From the NCBI RefSeq assembly GCF_002067135.1, contig NZ_CP020105.1:1550001-1614000 (forward strand): a stretch of 64,000 nucleotides of DNA, written 5' to 3'. Numbering within the stretch: the first letter of the stretch is position 1; every line of letters starts with the position of its first letter. This DNA is from Spirosoma rigui. GTDB lineage: Bacteria; Bacteroidota; Bacteroidia; Cytophagales; Spirosomataceae. Shown piece by piece: positions 51,889 to 60,932 of the stretch. Under the pieces are notes generated by a model. That model had not been told where the DNA came from. It did not search any database and saw only the letters and a program-made list of their open reading frames with translations. Both the position numbers and the translations under genes were made by a program.

Positions 51889-53808
51889 ATGTCGAAACAA
51901 CGCATACAATGGATCGTGGCACTAATGGCCGTAGGGTTGCTAGGACTTGTTGGCGTGCAGCTATACTGGATTGGCAGTGCGCTCCAGTTGCAAAGGGAGC
52001 AGTTTGCCTATAAAGTCACCGATGCCCTGCAGGAAGTAGTTCGGACGCTCGAACGGCAGGAGATCGTATACCTGACCAAACAGCGGATTCACGCGCGCGA
52101 GCAGCAGGACCGCTTGATGGCCATTGCCAAAAAAGACACCAAACCCACCCAGGCCAGTGCATCCACCCGTACGGAAAGCCAGGGCGAAGAAGGATCGGCG
52201 AAACGCCAGCCTACCCGGGAACGAACAACGGTTACCGACCGTATGGCGGTTGCGCCGGGTATCGTCCCCGCGGGTGCCGTAGTGGTACAATCCGACGTGC
52301 TACACCCAACAGTTCACCCGCTGTCGGCCGACCAGATGGTTGTTGTGGAGGAATTTTTCCGGCAGCAGGATGAGCTGATGGCGGCTGGTGACTGGCAAAC
52401 GCAGTTAATTCAACAGCAACAGTTTGATAGTTGGGTGGAACACGTGCTGACTGATGAGCTGAACCGAATCAACAACCAGGTAGCGATGAATGCCCGCCGG
52501 TCAGATTCGGCCCGGTATAGTATGCGTAACCGGTTACGGACGGCTGCCCGCCAGCGTAAAGAAAAGAAGTCGGTTGAACCGGCTGCCGGGCAGCCAGCGG
52601 TAGCTACGGCACCAGCCAGCCTAAGCCAGCACCGTGCCGAAGAGCAGTCGCACATGATCAAGGATGTGCTGAAAGGACTTTTGCTATCAGATCGTCCAAT
52701 TGAGGATCGGGTTAACCGGCTGGCGCTGGATACCCTGCTGCGTCAATCACTCGATGAACGGGGCATCAGTATCCCGTTTGCCTATGGCGTCCGGACGCAT
52801 AAGCAGCCGAAATTTTTGTTTACCTCCCACGGTACAGAGCCCAAGCAGTTTGCGGCTAATGGATATAAGGCGGCTTTGTTCCCCAATAACCTGATGGAGT
52901 CGGGCAACTACGTGTACGTGTATTTTCCCACGCAGCAGCAATTTATTCTGAGTCGGCTCGGCTTCACGTTCGCAGCTTCGGCGGTACTGTTGCTGGTCAT
53001 CCTAGCCTGTTTTTACATCGCCATCAGCACGATTGTGAAACAGAAAAAGCTGGCAGATATCAAGAACGACTTTATCAACAACATGACCCACGAGTTCAAG
53101 ACGCCTATTTCAACCATTTCACTGGCGGTTGAAATGGCTCAGGAACAGCTCCGGTCGGTACCCGCCAGCCGGATGCCCGCGCTGAGCGTGCCCGATTCCG
53201 CAGCTTCGTCGGATCAGGCGGGTGATCAGCGGCTCACGCGATATATGGGCATTATCCGCGACGAAAACCGCCGGCTGGGCTCTCATGTGGAGAAAGTTCT
53301 GCAAATGGCTTTGCTTGACCGGGGCGAAATTGTACTGAAACTGGCGGAGGTTAACATTCATGATATTATCGAAAAGGTGCTCAATAACATCGGTTTGCAG
53401 ATTGAGCAGCGTGAGGGTGATGTTGAGCTTATTTTCGATGCCGATCACGAGATCGTAGAAGCTGATGAGGTGCACCTGACCAATATCATCTATAATCTGC
53501 TCGACAATGCGATTAAGTATTCACCGGATAAACCACACATAACCCTGCAAACCCGTAGTTTGCCCGAAGGTATCAGCGTTACTGTTGCCGATAAAGGGCT
53601 GGGTATGACCAAAGACCAGATTAGTCGGGTGTTCGAAAAGTTTTACCGCGTACCTACGGGTAATCGACACGACGTGAAAGGCTTTGGATTAGGTCTGAGC
53701 TACGTTAAAAAAATGATCGAGGAGCACCACGGCCAGATTCGGGTCGAAAGCCAGCCGGGAAAAGGCTCGTCGTTTGAATTAATTTTACCTTATAAAGTGA
53801 GTGAGTGA
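51889..53808 (+). CDS. Sensor histidine kinase with long extracytoplasmic region
   Basis: The 639-residue protein has membrane segments at about 8-30 and 358-383, enclosing a 325-residue sensor region with Gln-, Arg- and Ser-rich stretches. The kinase core has the phospho-acceptor H401 in MTHEFKTP, an N box (NLLDNAIKYS, N540), D568 in VADKGLGM, and GFGLGLSYV. The two helices of the dimerisation domain are separated by a low-complexity insert (about 423-447). The response regulator gene follows after 43 bases, so this is a two-component pair. The signal is unknown. Confidence 0.92.
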   Translation: MSKQRIQWIVALMAVGLLGLVGVQLYWIGSALQLQREQFAYKVTDALQEVVRTLERQEIVYLTKQRIHAREQQDRLMAIAKKDTKPTQASASTRTESQGEEGSAKRQPTRERTTVTDRMAVAPGIVPAGAVVVQSDVLHPTVHPLSADQMVVVEEFFRQQDELMAAGDWQTQLIQQQQFDSWVEHVLTDELNRINNQVAMNARRSDSARYSMRNRLRTAARQRKEKKSVEPAAGQPAVATAPASLSQHRAEEQSHMIKDVLKGLLLSDRPIEDRVNRLALDTLLRQSLDERGISIPFAYGVRTHKQPKFLFTSHGTEPKQFAANGYKAALFPNNLMESGNYVYVYFPTQQQFILSRLGFTFAASAVLLLVILACFYIAISTIVKQKKLADIKNDFINNMTHEFKTPISTISLAVEMAQEQLRSVPASRMPALSVPDSAASSDQAGDQRLTRYMGIIRDENRRLGSHVEKVLQMALLDRGEIVLKLAEVNIHDIIEKVLNNIGLQIEQREGDVELIFDADHEIVEADEVHLTNIIYNLLDNAIKYSPDKPHITLQTRSLPEGISVTVADKGLGMTKDQISRVFEKFYRVPTGNRHDVKGFGLGLSYVKKMIEEHHGQIRVESQPGKGSSFELILPYKVSE

Positions 53809-53851
53809 TAACGGCTCACCACTTACTTTTTCGTTCGTTTACCCTTCGCCC

Positions 53852-54541
53852 ATGGCTACTATTTTACTCGTTGAAGACGACCCTAATCTGGGTCAGCTCG
53901 TGCAGGAATACCTGAATCTGAAAGGCTACCCAACCGACCGTGCTACGGACGGTAATCAGGGGTTGCAGCACTTTATGGCGGGTCAGTATGACCTATGCAT
54001 CTTCGACGTAATGATGCCCAAAAAAGATGGATTTACGCTGGCCAAAGAAGTGCGGATGGCCGGTCGTGACGTGCCCATCATTTTTCTGACGGCCAAATCC
54101 ATGCAGGAGGATACGATCCAGGGATTCAAAGCCGGTGCCGACGATTACATAACGAAACCCTTCAGCATGGAGGAGCTGCTCCTCCGAATTCAAGCCATCC
54201 TGCGACGGTATCAACGCTCATCTGACGTAGCAGAACCGACTACGTACCGAATTGGCGAACTGGCATTTGATTACCAGCACCAGCTATTATCCTACCCCGG
54301 CGATGATGGGCAGCCTCAGAAGCTAACCAGCAAAGAATCCGAATTACTGAAACTGCTGGCGCAAAATCTGAACCAGCCCGTCAGCCGGAGTTTTGCCCTG
54401 AAAATGGTCTGGGGAGACGATTCCTACTTCAATGCCCGGAGTATGGACGTGTACGTGACGAAGCTGCGCAAATACCTCAAACCCGATCCCGCCGTTCAGC
54501 TCGTCAATGTGCACGGCGAGGGATTTAAGCTGGTCGTTTAA
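53852..54541 (+). CDS. OmpR-family response regulator
   Basis: The ATG at 53852 begins the receiver domain (MATILLVEDDPNL); an in-frame GTG at 53801 inside the kinase gene is less likely. The 229-residue protein has the phospho-acceptor D52 in FDVMMP, T80 and K102 of the receiver, and a winged-helix DNA-binding domain ending in MDVYVTKLRKYL and VHGEGFKLVV. It should be activated by the preceding kinase. Its targets are not visible here. Confidence 0.95.
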   Translation: MATILLVEDDPNLGQLVQEYLNLKGYPTDRATDGNQGLQHFMAGQYDLCIFDVMMPKKDGFTLAKEVRMAGRDVPIIFLTAKSMQEDTIQGFKAGADDYITKPFSMEELLLRIQAILRRYQRSSDVAEPTTYRIGELAFDYQHQLLSYPGDDGQPQKLTSKESELLKLLAQNLNQPVSRSFALKMVWGDDSYFNARSMDVYVTKLRKYLKPDPAVQLVNVHGEGFKLVV

Positions 54542-54637
54542 GGAACAGACAACCGATAGCCGGCGTTAGTCAGTTAAATTAGGACGATGGGCTACGTATG
54601 CCCTGGTCCATAGTGTTAACGTCTGTTGTTTTTGTCA

Positions 54638-55618
54638 ATGATTCAGATTCGTCGTCCACGCCGGAACCGCCAGTCGGCCGTTATCCGGGATATGGTGCAG
54701 GAAACGCGCCTTTCCGTTACTGATTTTATCCTGCCACTTTTTGTCATGGAAGGGCAGAATGTTCGCAGCGAAGTGAAGTCGATGCCGGGTATATACCGGT
54801 TATCCATCGATAATTTGTTACAGGAGGTGCAGGAGTGCGTCGATCTGGGCGTTAAAACATTCGGTCTTTTTCCGAACCTTCCTGAAGCAAAGAAAGACAA
54901 GTATGCAACGGAAAGCTACAATCCTGACGGGTTATATCAGCAAACGATTCGGGCCATCAAAGATCGGTTTCCCGAAGTGGTTGTGATGACCGATATAGCC
55001 ATGGACCCTTATAGTTCCGACGGCCACGATGGTATCGTTGAGAATGGCAAGATCCTGAACGATCCAACGCTGGAAGTTCTGGGGAAAATGGCGGTAGCTC
55101 AGGCCCGGGCCGGTGCCGATATTGTGGGTCCATCCGACATGATGGACGGACGTATTGGCTACATCCGCCAGGTGCTCGACGAGAATAACTTCCACGAGGT
55201 GGCTATCATGGCCTACACGGCAAAGTACGCCAGTGCCTTTTATGGCCCTTTCCGTGATGCCTTGGATTCTGCACCCAAGTTTGGTGATAAGAAAACCTAC
55301 CAGATGAATCCGGCTAACAGCCGCGAAGCAATCATAGAAGCGCAACTTGATTATACGGAAGGAGCCGATTTTCTGATGGTCAAACCAGCGTTACCTTATC
55401 TTGATATAATTAAACTTTTAGCTGACAACTTTAAGTTACCCATATCGGCCTATAATGTAAGTGGAGAATATGCGATGATAAAGGCAGCCTCCCAATTGGG
55501 GTGGCTTGACGGCCAGAAAGCTATGGTTGAATCTTTGCTATCAATAAAAAGAGCTGGTGCGTCTATTATTCTGACTTACTTCGCCAAAGAGATGGCTGTA
55601 CTGTTAAATCAGCGTTAG
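54638..55618 (+). CDS. hemB: Delta-aminolevulinic acid dehydratase (porphobilinogen synthase)
   Basis: The ATG at 54638 gives 326 residues, the usual length. The two active-site lysines lie in MAYTAKYAS and MVKPALPYLD. The metal loop reads DIAMDPYSSDGHDG (residues 119-132), lacking the Cys triad of zinc enzymes, so a magnesium-type site is expected. The enzyme joins two 5-aminolevulinate molecules in tetrapyrrole synthesis. No other heme gene is adjacent. Confidence 0.96.
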   Translation: MIQIRRPRRNRQSAVIRDMVQETRLSVTDFILPLFVMEGQNVRSEVKSMPGIYRLSIDNLLQEVQECVDLGVKTFGLFPNLPEAKKDKYATESYNPDGLYQQTIRAIKDRFPEVVVMTDIAMDPYSSDGHDGIVENGKILNDPTLEVLGKMAVAQARAGADIVGPSDMMDGRIGYIRQVLDENNFHEVAIMAYTAKYASAFYGPFRDALDSAPKFGDKKTYQMNPANSREAIIEAQLDYTEGADFLMVKPALPYLDIIKLLADNFKLPISAYNVSGEYAMIKAASQLGWLDGQKAMVESLLSIKRAGASIILTYFAKEMAVLLNQR

Positions 55619-55728
55619 CAGTATAGTACAAATTTAATCGTTTTATAATGTTGCAAAATTCTATGGTTTGGGTAGATTTGTCTGAGTATTAATCTGGTTT
55701 AGGATTACTCAGACAATCTACCCTTTCT

Positions 55729-56436
55729 ATGAGAAAAACGTTTACGCTGTTTCTTCTATTAAGTACATTACTTGCCTGTAAGAACTCTAATCAGATTGCT
55801 CCACAAGGGAGTCAGTTCAACACCGTTAAAGAAACGGCTCAATCACCCCTGGTTGTCATCCTTGGTTCCTCTACAGCATCGGGCTGGGGTGCTTCGGACT
55901 ATAAACATGCCTGGGCAGGTTTGTTCAGCAGCTATCTGAACAACGGCAAAGTCATTAACTTGGCTAAAGGAGGGTATACAACCTATCATATTCTTCCCAA
56001 CGATGCCGACCATGTATCAAGCCGGCCGGAGTCGGATACGCTTCGCAACATCACCGCAGCTCTAAAAATGCACCCGACGCTGTTGATGATCAGCATGACG
56101 ACCAATGATGTCAGCAACGGCTACAACGTTGACGAGGTCATTGCCAATCTCAATGCCGTACGGGCTATAGCCCTGGCAAATGGTGTCCGTCATTTTGTGA
56201 TTACCACATCGCATCCCCGGAAAGTTAGTGCTGCTGTCACGAAGAAGTATATAGAGCAGCGTGACCGGGTGTTGGCCGTTTTCAAAGACGAAGCCGTTAA
56301 TTTCTTCGATCCCGTTGCAGACGCCGATAATTATTTCCGTCAAGATCTGCTAAGCGCCGACGGTATTCATCCGAATGATCAGGGACATGCTATCCTGTTC
56401 GATCAGATAAAAGTAGCCTTCGAGCGCAACAAATAA
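55729..56436 (+). CDS. SGNH/GDSL hydrolase lipoprotein
   Basis: The 235-residue protein has a lipoprotein signal (LLACKN, Cys at about residue 17) and the SGNH blocks: GSST (catalytic Ser, near 48), Gly in KGGYTT, Asn in MTTND and the Asp/His pair in DGIHPND. It should be an esterase or deacetylase tethered to the envelope. It is convergent with an acyltransferase gene, with stop codons 8 bases apart. An O-acetyl adding and removing pair is possible but unproven. The region is lower in GC than its surroundings. Confidence 0.88.
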   Translation: MRKTFTLFLLLSTLLACKNSNQIAPQGSQFNTVKETAQSPLVVILGSSTASGWGASDYKHAWAGLFSSYLNNGKVINLAKGGYTTYHILPNDADHVSSRPESDTLRNITAALKMHPTLLMISMTTNDVSNGYNVDEVIANLNAVRAIALANGVRHFVITTSHPRKVSAAVTKKYIEQRDRVLAVFKDEAVNFFDPVADADNYFRQDLLSADGIHPNDQGHAILFDQIKVAFERNK

Positions 56437-56443
56437 GGTTTCC

Positions 56444-57616
56444 TCAATTGCCCAGCAGCCATCTGAACCGTGTTTGGTTGACTAGCTTCACGAACATCAG
56501 GGTGAGTGTGTAGATAATTATCCAGCGCAGTATAGTGATACCAGCCAACGCTAAGCCAGTGTAGTCTACACTGTATAGCATAAAACTAAAGTAGGTCGAG
56601 AAGATACTGAATGCTTCTATGAAGTACAGGTGATATAAATAAATGCCAAATGACTCACTGCGTGGATTCAGCCAGACGAGTTTGCTGGAAAAGTCATTCT
56701 TTAGCAACAGGGCAAAGAAAGACATCGAAAATAGCTGATTCGACAGACGAATGGTATTGAACGGGCTAACCGAGTTAATTGACCACAAATACTTACTCTC
56801 AACCACAGCTAGACAAAGAAAGAGCACGACGCTACCGACCAGCCACTTGTTCGGCATCTTCTGAATATACGTAATCACGTTTTCGTGCCGGGACAGCCAG
56901 ACGCCAAGCCATAAGTAAAACAAATAAGCAGGCATGGCCAAATTATGGCGTTGTTCAATCCACCCAAAGTATATATTGACACTGTAAAAGACAGCTATCA
57001 AGCCTGTTACAAGACCATACAGGGTAGAATCGGAATGACGCCAGAAAACAAAAAACAGGCCAAGGGCAATCAGGAAGCTGAAAATGAACCAATAGGACGA
57101 CATAAAAAGAGTTATCCAGATCTTATTCTGAATAAAGTCTGGCGTCAGCATTGAGAGATCGTACCGGCCAATCAGCAATCCGTATACACCCAGGTGCTTC
57201 AGGAAATATAATCCAAACGCAATTAGGAAGGGGATTCCAACAACACGTAGCCGACGCCGGTAATACGACCAGGGTGACTGGTCGCTGGTGAGGTGTTTAC
57301 CAAGCAGATAACCAGATATTAAAAAGAAGCAGATTGTACCAAATTTCATGGGTTGTACAATCCAGGGCATGGCCTGTGCCTGACTGATATTCTCCACGAA
57401 ATGCCCATTGGGATTAAGGTTGACGTAATTAGCAGGCGTATTTGGATCGTGAAGGTCGAGACAATGTTCGTAAACAATAGATAACATCGCTACAAAACGG
57501 ATCCAGTTAACAAAAGAAAAGTCTGCTTTGAAGCGCGTTTTTTCTGGTTTGAGTGGACGTTGAGTTTCTGGTTGCACTGGAGTGGAGGTTAAAAAACGAA
57601 AACGTACTTTTGCCAA
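56444..57616 (-). CDS. Acyltransferase 3 family membrane protein
   Basis: The protein of up to 390 residues has about ten membrane segments and an N-terminal FSFVNWIRFVAMLSIVYEHCLD, which carries the His of the family (EH, near residue 51) after RF. The frame opens with TTG at 57616; a GTG at 57577 is an alternative, and no ATG lies before the first membrane segment. Family members O-acylate sugars or lipids at the inner membrane. It has lower GC and more AT-rich codons than neighbours. Confidence 0.85.
   Translation of the reverse strand: MAKVRFRFLTSTPVQPETQRPLKPEKTRFKADFSFVNWIRFVAMLSIVYEHCLDLHDPNTPANYVNLNPNGHFVENISQAQAMPWIVQPMKFGTICFFLISGYLLGKHLTSDQSPWSYYRRRLRVVGIPFLIAFGLYFLKHLGVYGLLIGRYDLSMLTPDFIQNKIWITLFMSSYWFIFSFLIALGLFFVFWRHSDSTLYGLVTGLIAVFYSVNIYFGWIEQRHNLAMPAYLFYLWLGVWLSRHENVITYIQKMPNKWLVGSVVLFLCLAVVESKYLWSINSVSPFNTIRLSNQLFSMSFFALLLKNDFSSKLVWLNPRSESFGIYLYHLYFIEAFSIFSTYFSFMLYSVDYTGLALAGITILRWIIIYTLTLMFVKLVNQTRFRWLLGN
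57605..57612 (+). promoter_or_regulatory. Candidate -7 box for the dihydroorotase gene
   Basis: TACTTTTG fits TAnnTTTG, about 101 bases before the ATG at 57713. It overlaps the start region of the divergent acyltransferase gene. Confidence 0.4.
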
Positions 57617-57712
57617 ATCATGCCACTTTACAATGACCCTATTCGTCGCTAACGGATACCGGTTCTGCTTTAGTGTTAATGAGAATATAACTTTTTGTCA
57701 TGTAAAATCACT

Positions 57713-59062
57713 ATGGTGCGAATTCTGTTACTGAATGCTAAAGTTGTAAACGAGGGAAATACCTACGAAACGGACCTGCTGGTTGTTGATGGATATATTG
57801 CTCAGATCGCTCCAAACCTATCCGGACAGCATGCTGATCAGATCATTGATGCTAAGGGTAACTACTTACTGCCAGGTATCATTGATGATCAGGTACACTT
57901 CCGGGAACCAGGACTTACTCACAAAGCCACGATTCGAACGGAGTCAAGGGCTGCCGTGGCCGGGGGCGTTACCACATTCATGGAAATGCCCAACACAGTG
58001 CCCAATGCACTGACTCAGGAGTTACTGGCCGATAAGTATGCCATTGCTGCCCGGTCGTCCATGGCCAACTATTCTTTTTTCATGGGTGCTTCAAACGACA
58101 ACCTCGCTGAAGTGCTGCGCACTGACCCACGCACCGTTTGCGGAGTAAAAGTGTTCATGGGTTCCTCAACCGGCAGTATGCTGGTCGACGATGAGCATGT
58201 GCTGAATGAATTGTTCCGCGAAAGCCCCATGCTCATTGCTACCCACTGCGAGGATGAAGCTACCATCCGCGCTAATACCGAATACTACCGCGCTACCTAT
58301 GGCGATACTGCTACGGCCGCTCTGCATCCGCTCATTCGCAATGAAGCAGCCTGCCTGACCTCTTCGTCACTAGCCGTCGAACTGGCCCGCCGACATAACA
58401 CCCGCCTGCATATTCTGCACATCTCGACGGCTGACGAACTGCCTTTATTTACCGGTACTGCTGATAGGCCTGTATCGTTGCAGGACAAGAGAATAACGAA
58501 TGAAGTATGCGTTCACCATCTATGGTACGATAGTCGGGATTATGAGCAGTTGGGCAATCAGATCAAGTGCAATCCGGCCATAAAAGAGGCTCACCACAAA
58601 GAAGCACTGCTAGCGGCTCTGCTCGACGACCGGCTCGATATCATCGCTACTGACCACGCCCCGCACACTTGGGACGAAAAACAGCAATCATACTGGCAGG
58701 CCCCTTCGGGTTTACCATTAGTACAGCATCCGCTGCTGATGATGCTTGAATTCGTCCAGCAGGGGAAGCTATCCATTGAAACACTGGTGCGTAAGATGTG
58801 TCACGCCCCCGCCGATTGTTTCCGGATCGAAAAGCGCGGCTACATTAGGGAAGGCTACTGGGCCGATCTGGTACTAGTCGATGTGAATCAACCCACGACG
58901 GTTTCCAAACAGAACTTGTTTTATCAATGCGGCTGGTCGCCATTGGAGGGACATACTTTCGACGCTACAGTAACGCACACTATTGTGTCAGGTGAACTAG
59001 TCTATCAGAATGGGGCCTTTCTAGCCGAGCGGGCGGGTAAGCGGATTTTTTTTAACCGGTAA
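57713..59062 (+). CDS. pyrC: Dihydroorotase (type I, PyrC-like)
   Basis: The ATG at 57713 is chosen because the amidohydrolase fold begins at MVRILLLNAK; the frame opens 18 bases earlier. The 449-residue protein has DDQVHFREPG (residues 58-67), GVKVFMGSSTG with the carboxylated Lys, THCEDEAT, HILHIST and ATDHAPH. In the first metal motif the usual HxH reads QVH (Q60), so one ligand differs. Type I dihydroorotases close the ring of carbamoyl-aspartate in pyrimidine synthesis. I cannot exclude a paralogue with another substrate. Confidence 0.88.
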   Translation: MVRILLLNAKVVNEGNTYETDLLVVDGYIAQIAPNLSGQHADQIIDAKGNYLLPGIIDDQVHFREPGLTHKATIRTESRAAVAGGVTTFMEMPNTVPNALTQELLADKYAIAARSSMANYSFFMGASNDNLAEVLRTDPRTVCGVKVFMGSSTGSMLVDDEHVLNELFRESPMLIATHCEDEATIRANTEYYRATYGDTATAALHPLIRNEAACLTSSSLAVELARRHNTRLHILHISTADELPLFTGTADRPVSLQDKRITNEVCVHHLWYDSRDYEQLGNQIKCNPAIKEAHHKEALLAALLDDRLDIIATDHAPHTWDEKQQSYWQAPSGLPLVQHPLLMMLEFVQQGKLSIETLVRKMCHAPADCFRIEKRGYIREGYWADLVLVDVNQPTTVSKQNLFYQCGWSPLEGHTFDATVTHTIVSGELVYQNGAFLAERAGKRIFFNR

Positions 59063-59085
59063 TCGCAAATTTTTTCGGATAAGAC

Positions 59086-59117
59086 TTGCGCTATTGCGAA
59101 ATGGCGCCTTATCTTTG
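59086..59117 (+). promoter_or_regulatory. Promoter of tRNA-Leu
   Basis: TTG at 59086-59088 and TATCTTTG at 59110-59117 are separated by 21 bases, a good Bacteroidota -33/-7 pair, 26 bases before the tRNA. Confidence 0.7.
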
Positions 59118-59143
59118 CATTCCCAAACAGGGGCAATACCTAC

Positions 59144-59227
59144 GCCGAAGTGGTGAAATTGGTAGACACGCACGTTTCAGGGGCGTGTGTCTTTACGGAC
59201 ATGCGAGTTCGAGTCTCGCCTTCGGCA
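59144..59227 (+). tRNA. tRNA-Leu (CAG)
   Basis: Acceptor arms GCCGAAG and CTTCGGC pair fully. The anticodon loop TTCAGGG gives anticodon CAG, and a long variable arm and TTCGAGT T-loop fit a class II leucine tRNA. CCA is not encoded. Confidence 0.96.
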
Positions 59228-59233
59228 CATTAC

Positions 59234-59266
59234 AAGAGCCTGTCAGTATTCACTGACAGGCTCTTT
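59234..59266 (+). terminator. Terminator of tRNA-Leu
   Basis: A 14-base perfect stem (59234-59247 with 59252-59265), a 4-base loop and a short T tail. It also faces the end of the convergent ABC permease gene. Confidence 0.85.
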
Positions 59267-59270
59267 GTTG

Positions 59271-60932
59271 TTACCCCATCTCAATCTGCGTCCAGTTCGT
59301 TTGGCGATACTGACGGAAAAGAATCCAGAACAGCACGATCGACACGGGGATGGCGCCAGAAACTCCATATGGAATCAGCGTAAGACCATAGTGCGACGTA
59401 CCCACGATACCGAGTACCAGACCTACCAGCAGACCTCTCGCCGTGTTGTTTTGCTTTAACGCATCTTGCTCCACTGAAAACGGCATATGCCGCTTTGACA
59501 ATAATGCAGCGCTAATGAGCATGATTAAGGAGTTGAAAAAAGCCAGGATCACATCAGGCGTTTTGTCGGTACCGTAGCGAAAGAGAATATATCCGGCCAG
59601 TAGTGCATAAAACGGCATGAGCAGTTTGATGATAAGCGCTTTTAAGGCACCTGACAGAACATCGCCCGGCTCGCGAATGGGCGCACTACCATATACCCAG
59701 GAAGCGCGGTAGCTGTCGGATACGCTTAGCTGGTACTGGGCAACCATAACGTATATGCCGGCAAAGTAGAGAGCGAACAGATAGAAAAAGCCACTCGATC
59801 CCAGACTATGGCCCTGGATAGACATAACAACGACGTAGGCCAGACCAAAACCCAACTGCGGGTAGGTCTTAAGTTTAAATTTACGATCGCGGCCGGTAAT
59901 GCGCCAGGTGAAGGCAAAAGCAGCCCGTTCGAGCGGGGAGGTAGTGGCCCAGTCTGCTAATCGTTCAATTCCGGCCGACCGGCTCTGCTGCACGTTCTGG
60001 TCAGATAGTACCGGGCGTGCTTCCTGATCGATATTACCTAGTTTCTGCGTGAATCCCGTTGTCAGGAAACGGTTCATGAGCCAGAGTCCAGCAAAGGGCA
60101 TGACCAGGGCTAGGCTTAGAAATAGCAAATGGGTTGGATCAATTATAGGCTTGATAACGATTTCTACGGCACCAGCCATCCACATGGGTGGTACCAGAAG
60201 ATGCCACCATTCATGATCGAGTGCCTCGGTTATCATCGTCTCAGTATCCATTAGACGCGGCAATAGCTGGTAACCTCCATAAAACACAACCGCCATTACG
60301 ATCTGGAAGTAGTTGATGACTTCGCGTAACTTGTCTTCACTGATAAAACGCATCAGCAGGAGATAAAAGACGTTGGTCAGAAATACCATCAGAACGGCCG
60401 ACAACAGGCTCATGCCCAGAAAGAGTAGTCCCGCTAGCGCTCCAAATCGGTAGCCAATAATCAGTACGCCGATCACCGAAGCTGATAAGGCAATAGCGAA
60501 AAGATAACTTGTGATGTGAACGACCCGCGCCAGCCATAGCGTACGGCTGCTGACGGGTCTTGGCAGGATAATCTGGTTGTCGGACGAATCGAGAATGACC
60601 GAAGAAAAGTCGGAGATGAGCGTCATGGCGCATAACGACATGATGTAGGAGAACTGGAGCGTCAGCGGAAAAAACATGGTGTCGCTGTCACTACGGATAA
60701 GCATAGCCAGGCTAATGAGTCCTCCAACCAGCGTGTAAATGCCCAGAATCCGGGTGAAATTGCTGTTGTTCTCGGCCGACTGGCGGCCGTAGCGCCCTAA
60801 ACTGACAATGCTACGGCGATTATCCATGGTGAGTTTGACCTGGACAATAGCCCGGAGCTGACCATAGTCGGCACCCGCCATTCGAAATAGCCATTGCAGC
60901 CGGTCGAGGAGAAATAAAATGGGCTTGGTCAT
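59271..60932 (-). CDS. ABC exporter permease
   Basis: The 553-residue protein has about twelve membrane segments and no ATP-binding site. Its start (MTKPILFLLDRLQWLFRMAG) and the phrase SSVILDSSDNQIILPRPVSS are typical of large Bacteroidota ABC-2-like permeases of unknown substrate. The gene overlaps the upstream ATPase gene by 4 bases (ATGA type), so the two form a transporter. It is convergent with tRNA-Leu. Confidence 0.85.
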   Translation of the reverse strand: MTKPILFLLDRLQWLFRMAGADYGQLRAIVQVKLTMDNRRSIVSLGRYGRQSAENNSNFTRILGIYTLVGGLISLAMLIRSDSDTMFFPLTLQFSYIMSLCAMTLISDFSSVILDSSDNQIILPRPVSSRTLWLARVVHITSYLFAIALSASVIGVLIIGYRFGALAGLLFLGMSLLSAVLMVFLTNVFYLLLMRFISEDKLREVINYFQIVMAVVFYGGYQLLPRLMDTETMITEALDHEWWHLLVPPMWMAGAVEIVIKPIIDPTHLLFLSLALVMPFAGLWLMNRFLTTGFTQKLGNIDQEARPVLSDQNVQQSRSAGIERLADWATTSPLERAAFAFTWRITGRDRKFKLKTYPQLGFGLAYVVVMSIQGHSLGSSGFFYLFALYFAGIYVMVAQYQLSVSDSYRASWVYGSAPIREPGDVLSGALKALIIKLLMPFYALLAGYILFRYGTDKTPDVILAFFNSLIMLISAALLSKRHMPFSVEQDALKQNNTARGLLVGLVLGIVGTSHYGLTLIPYGVSGAIPVSIVLFWILFRQYRQTNWTQIEMG

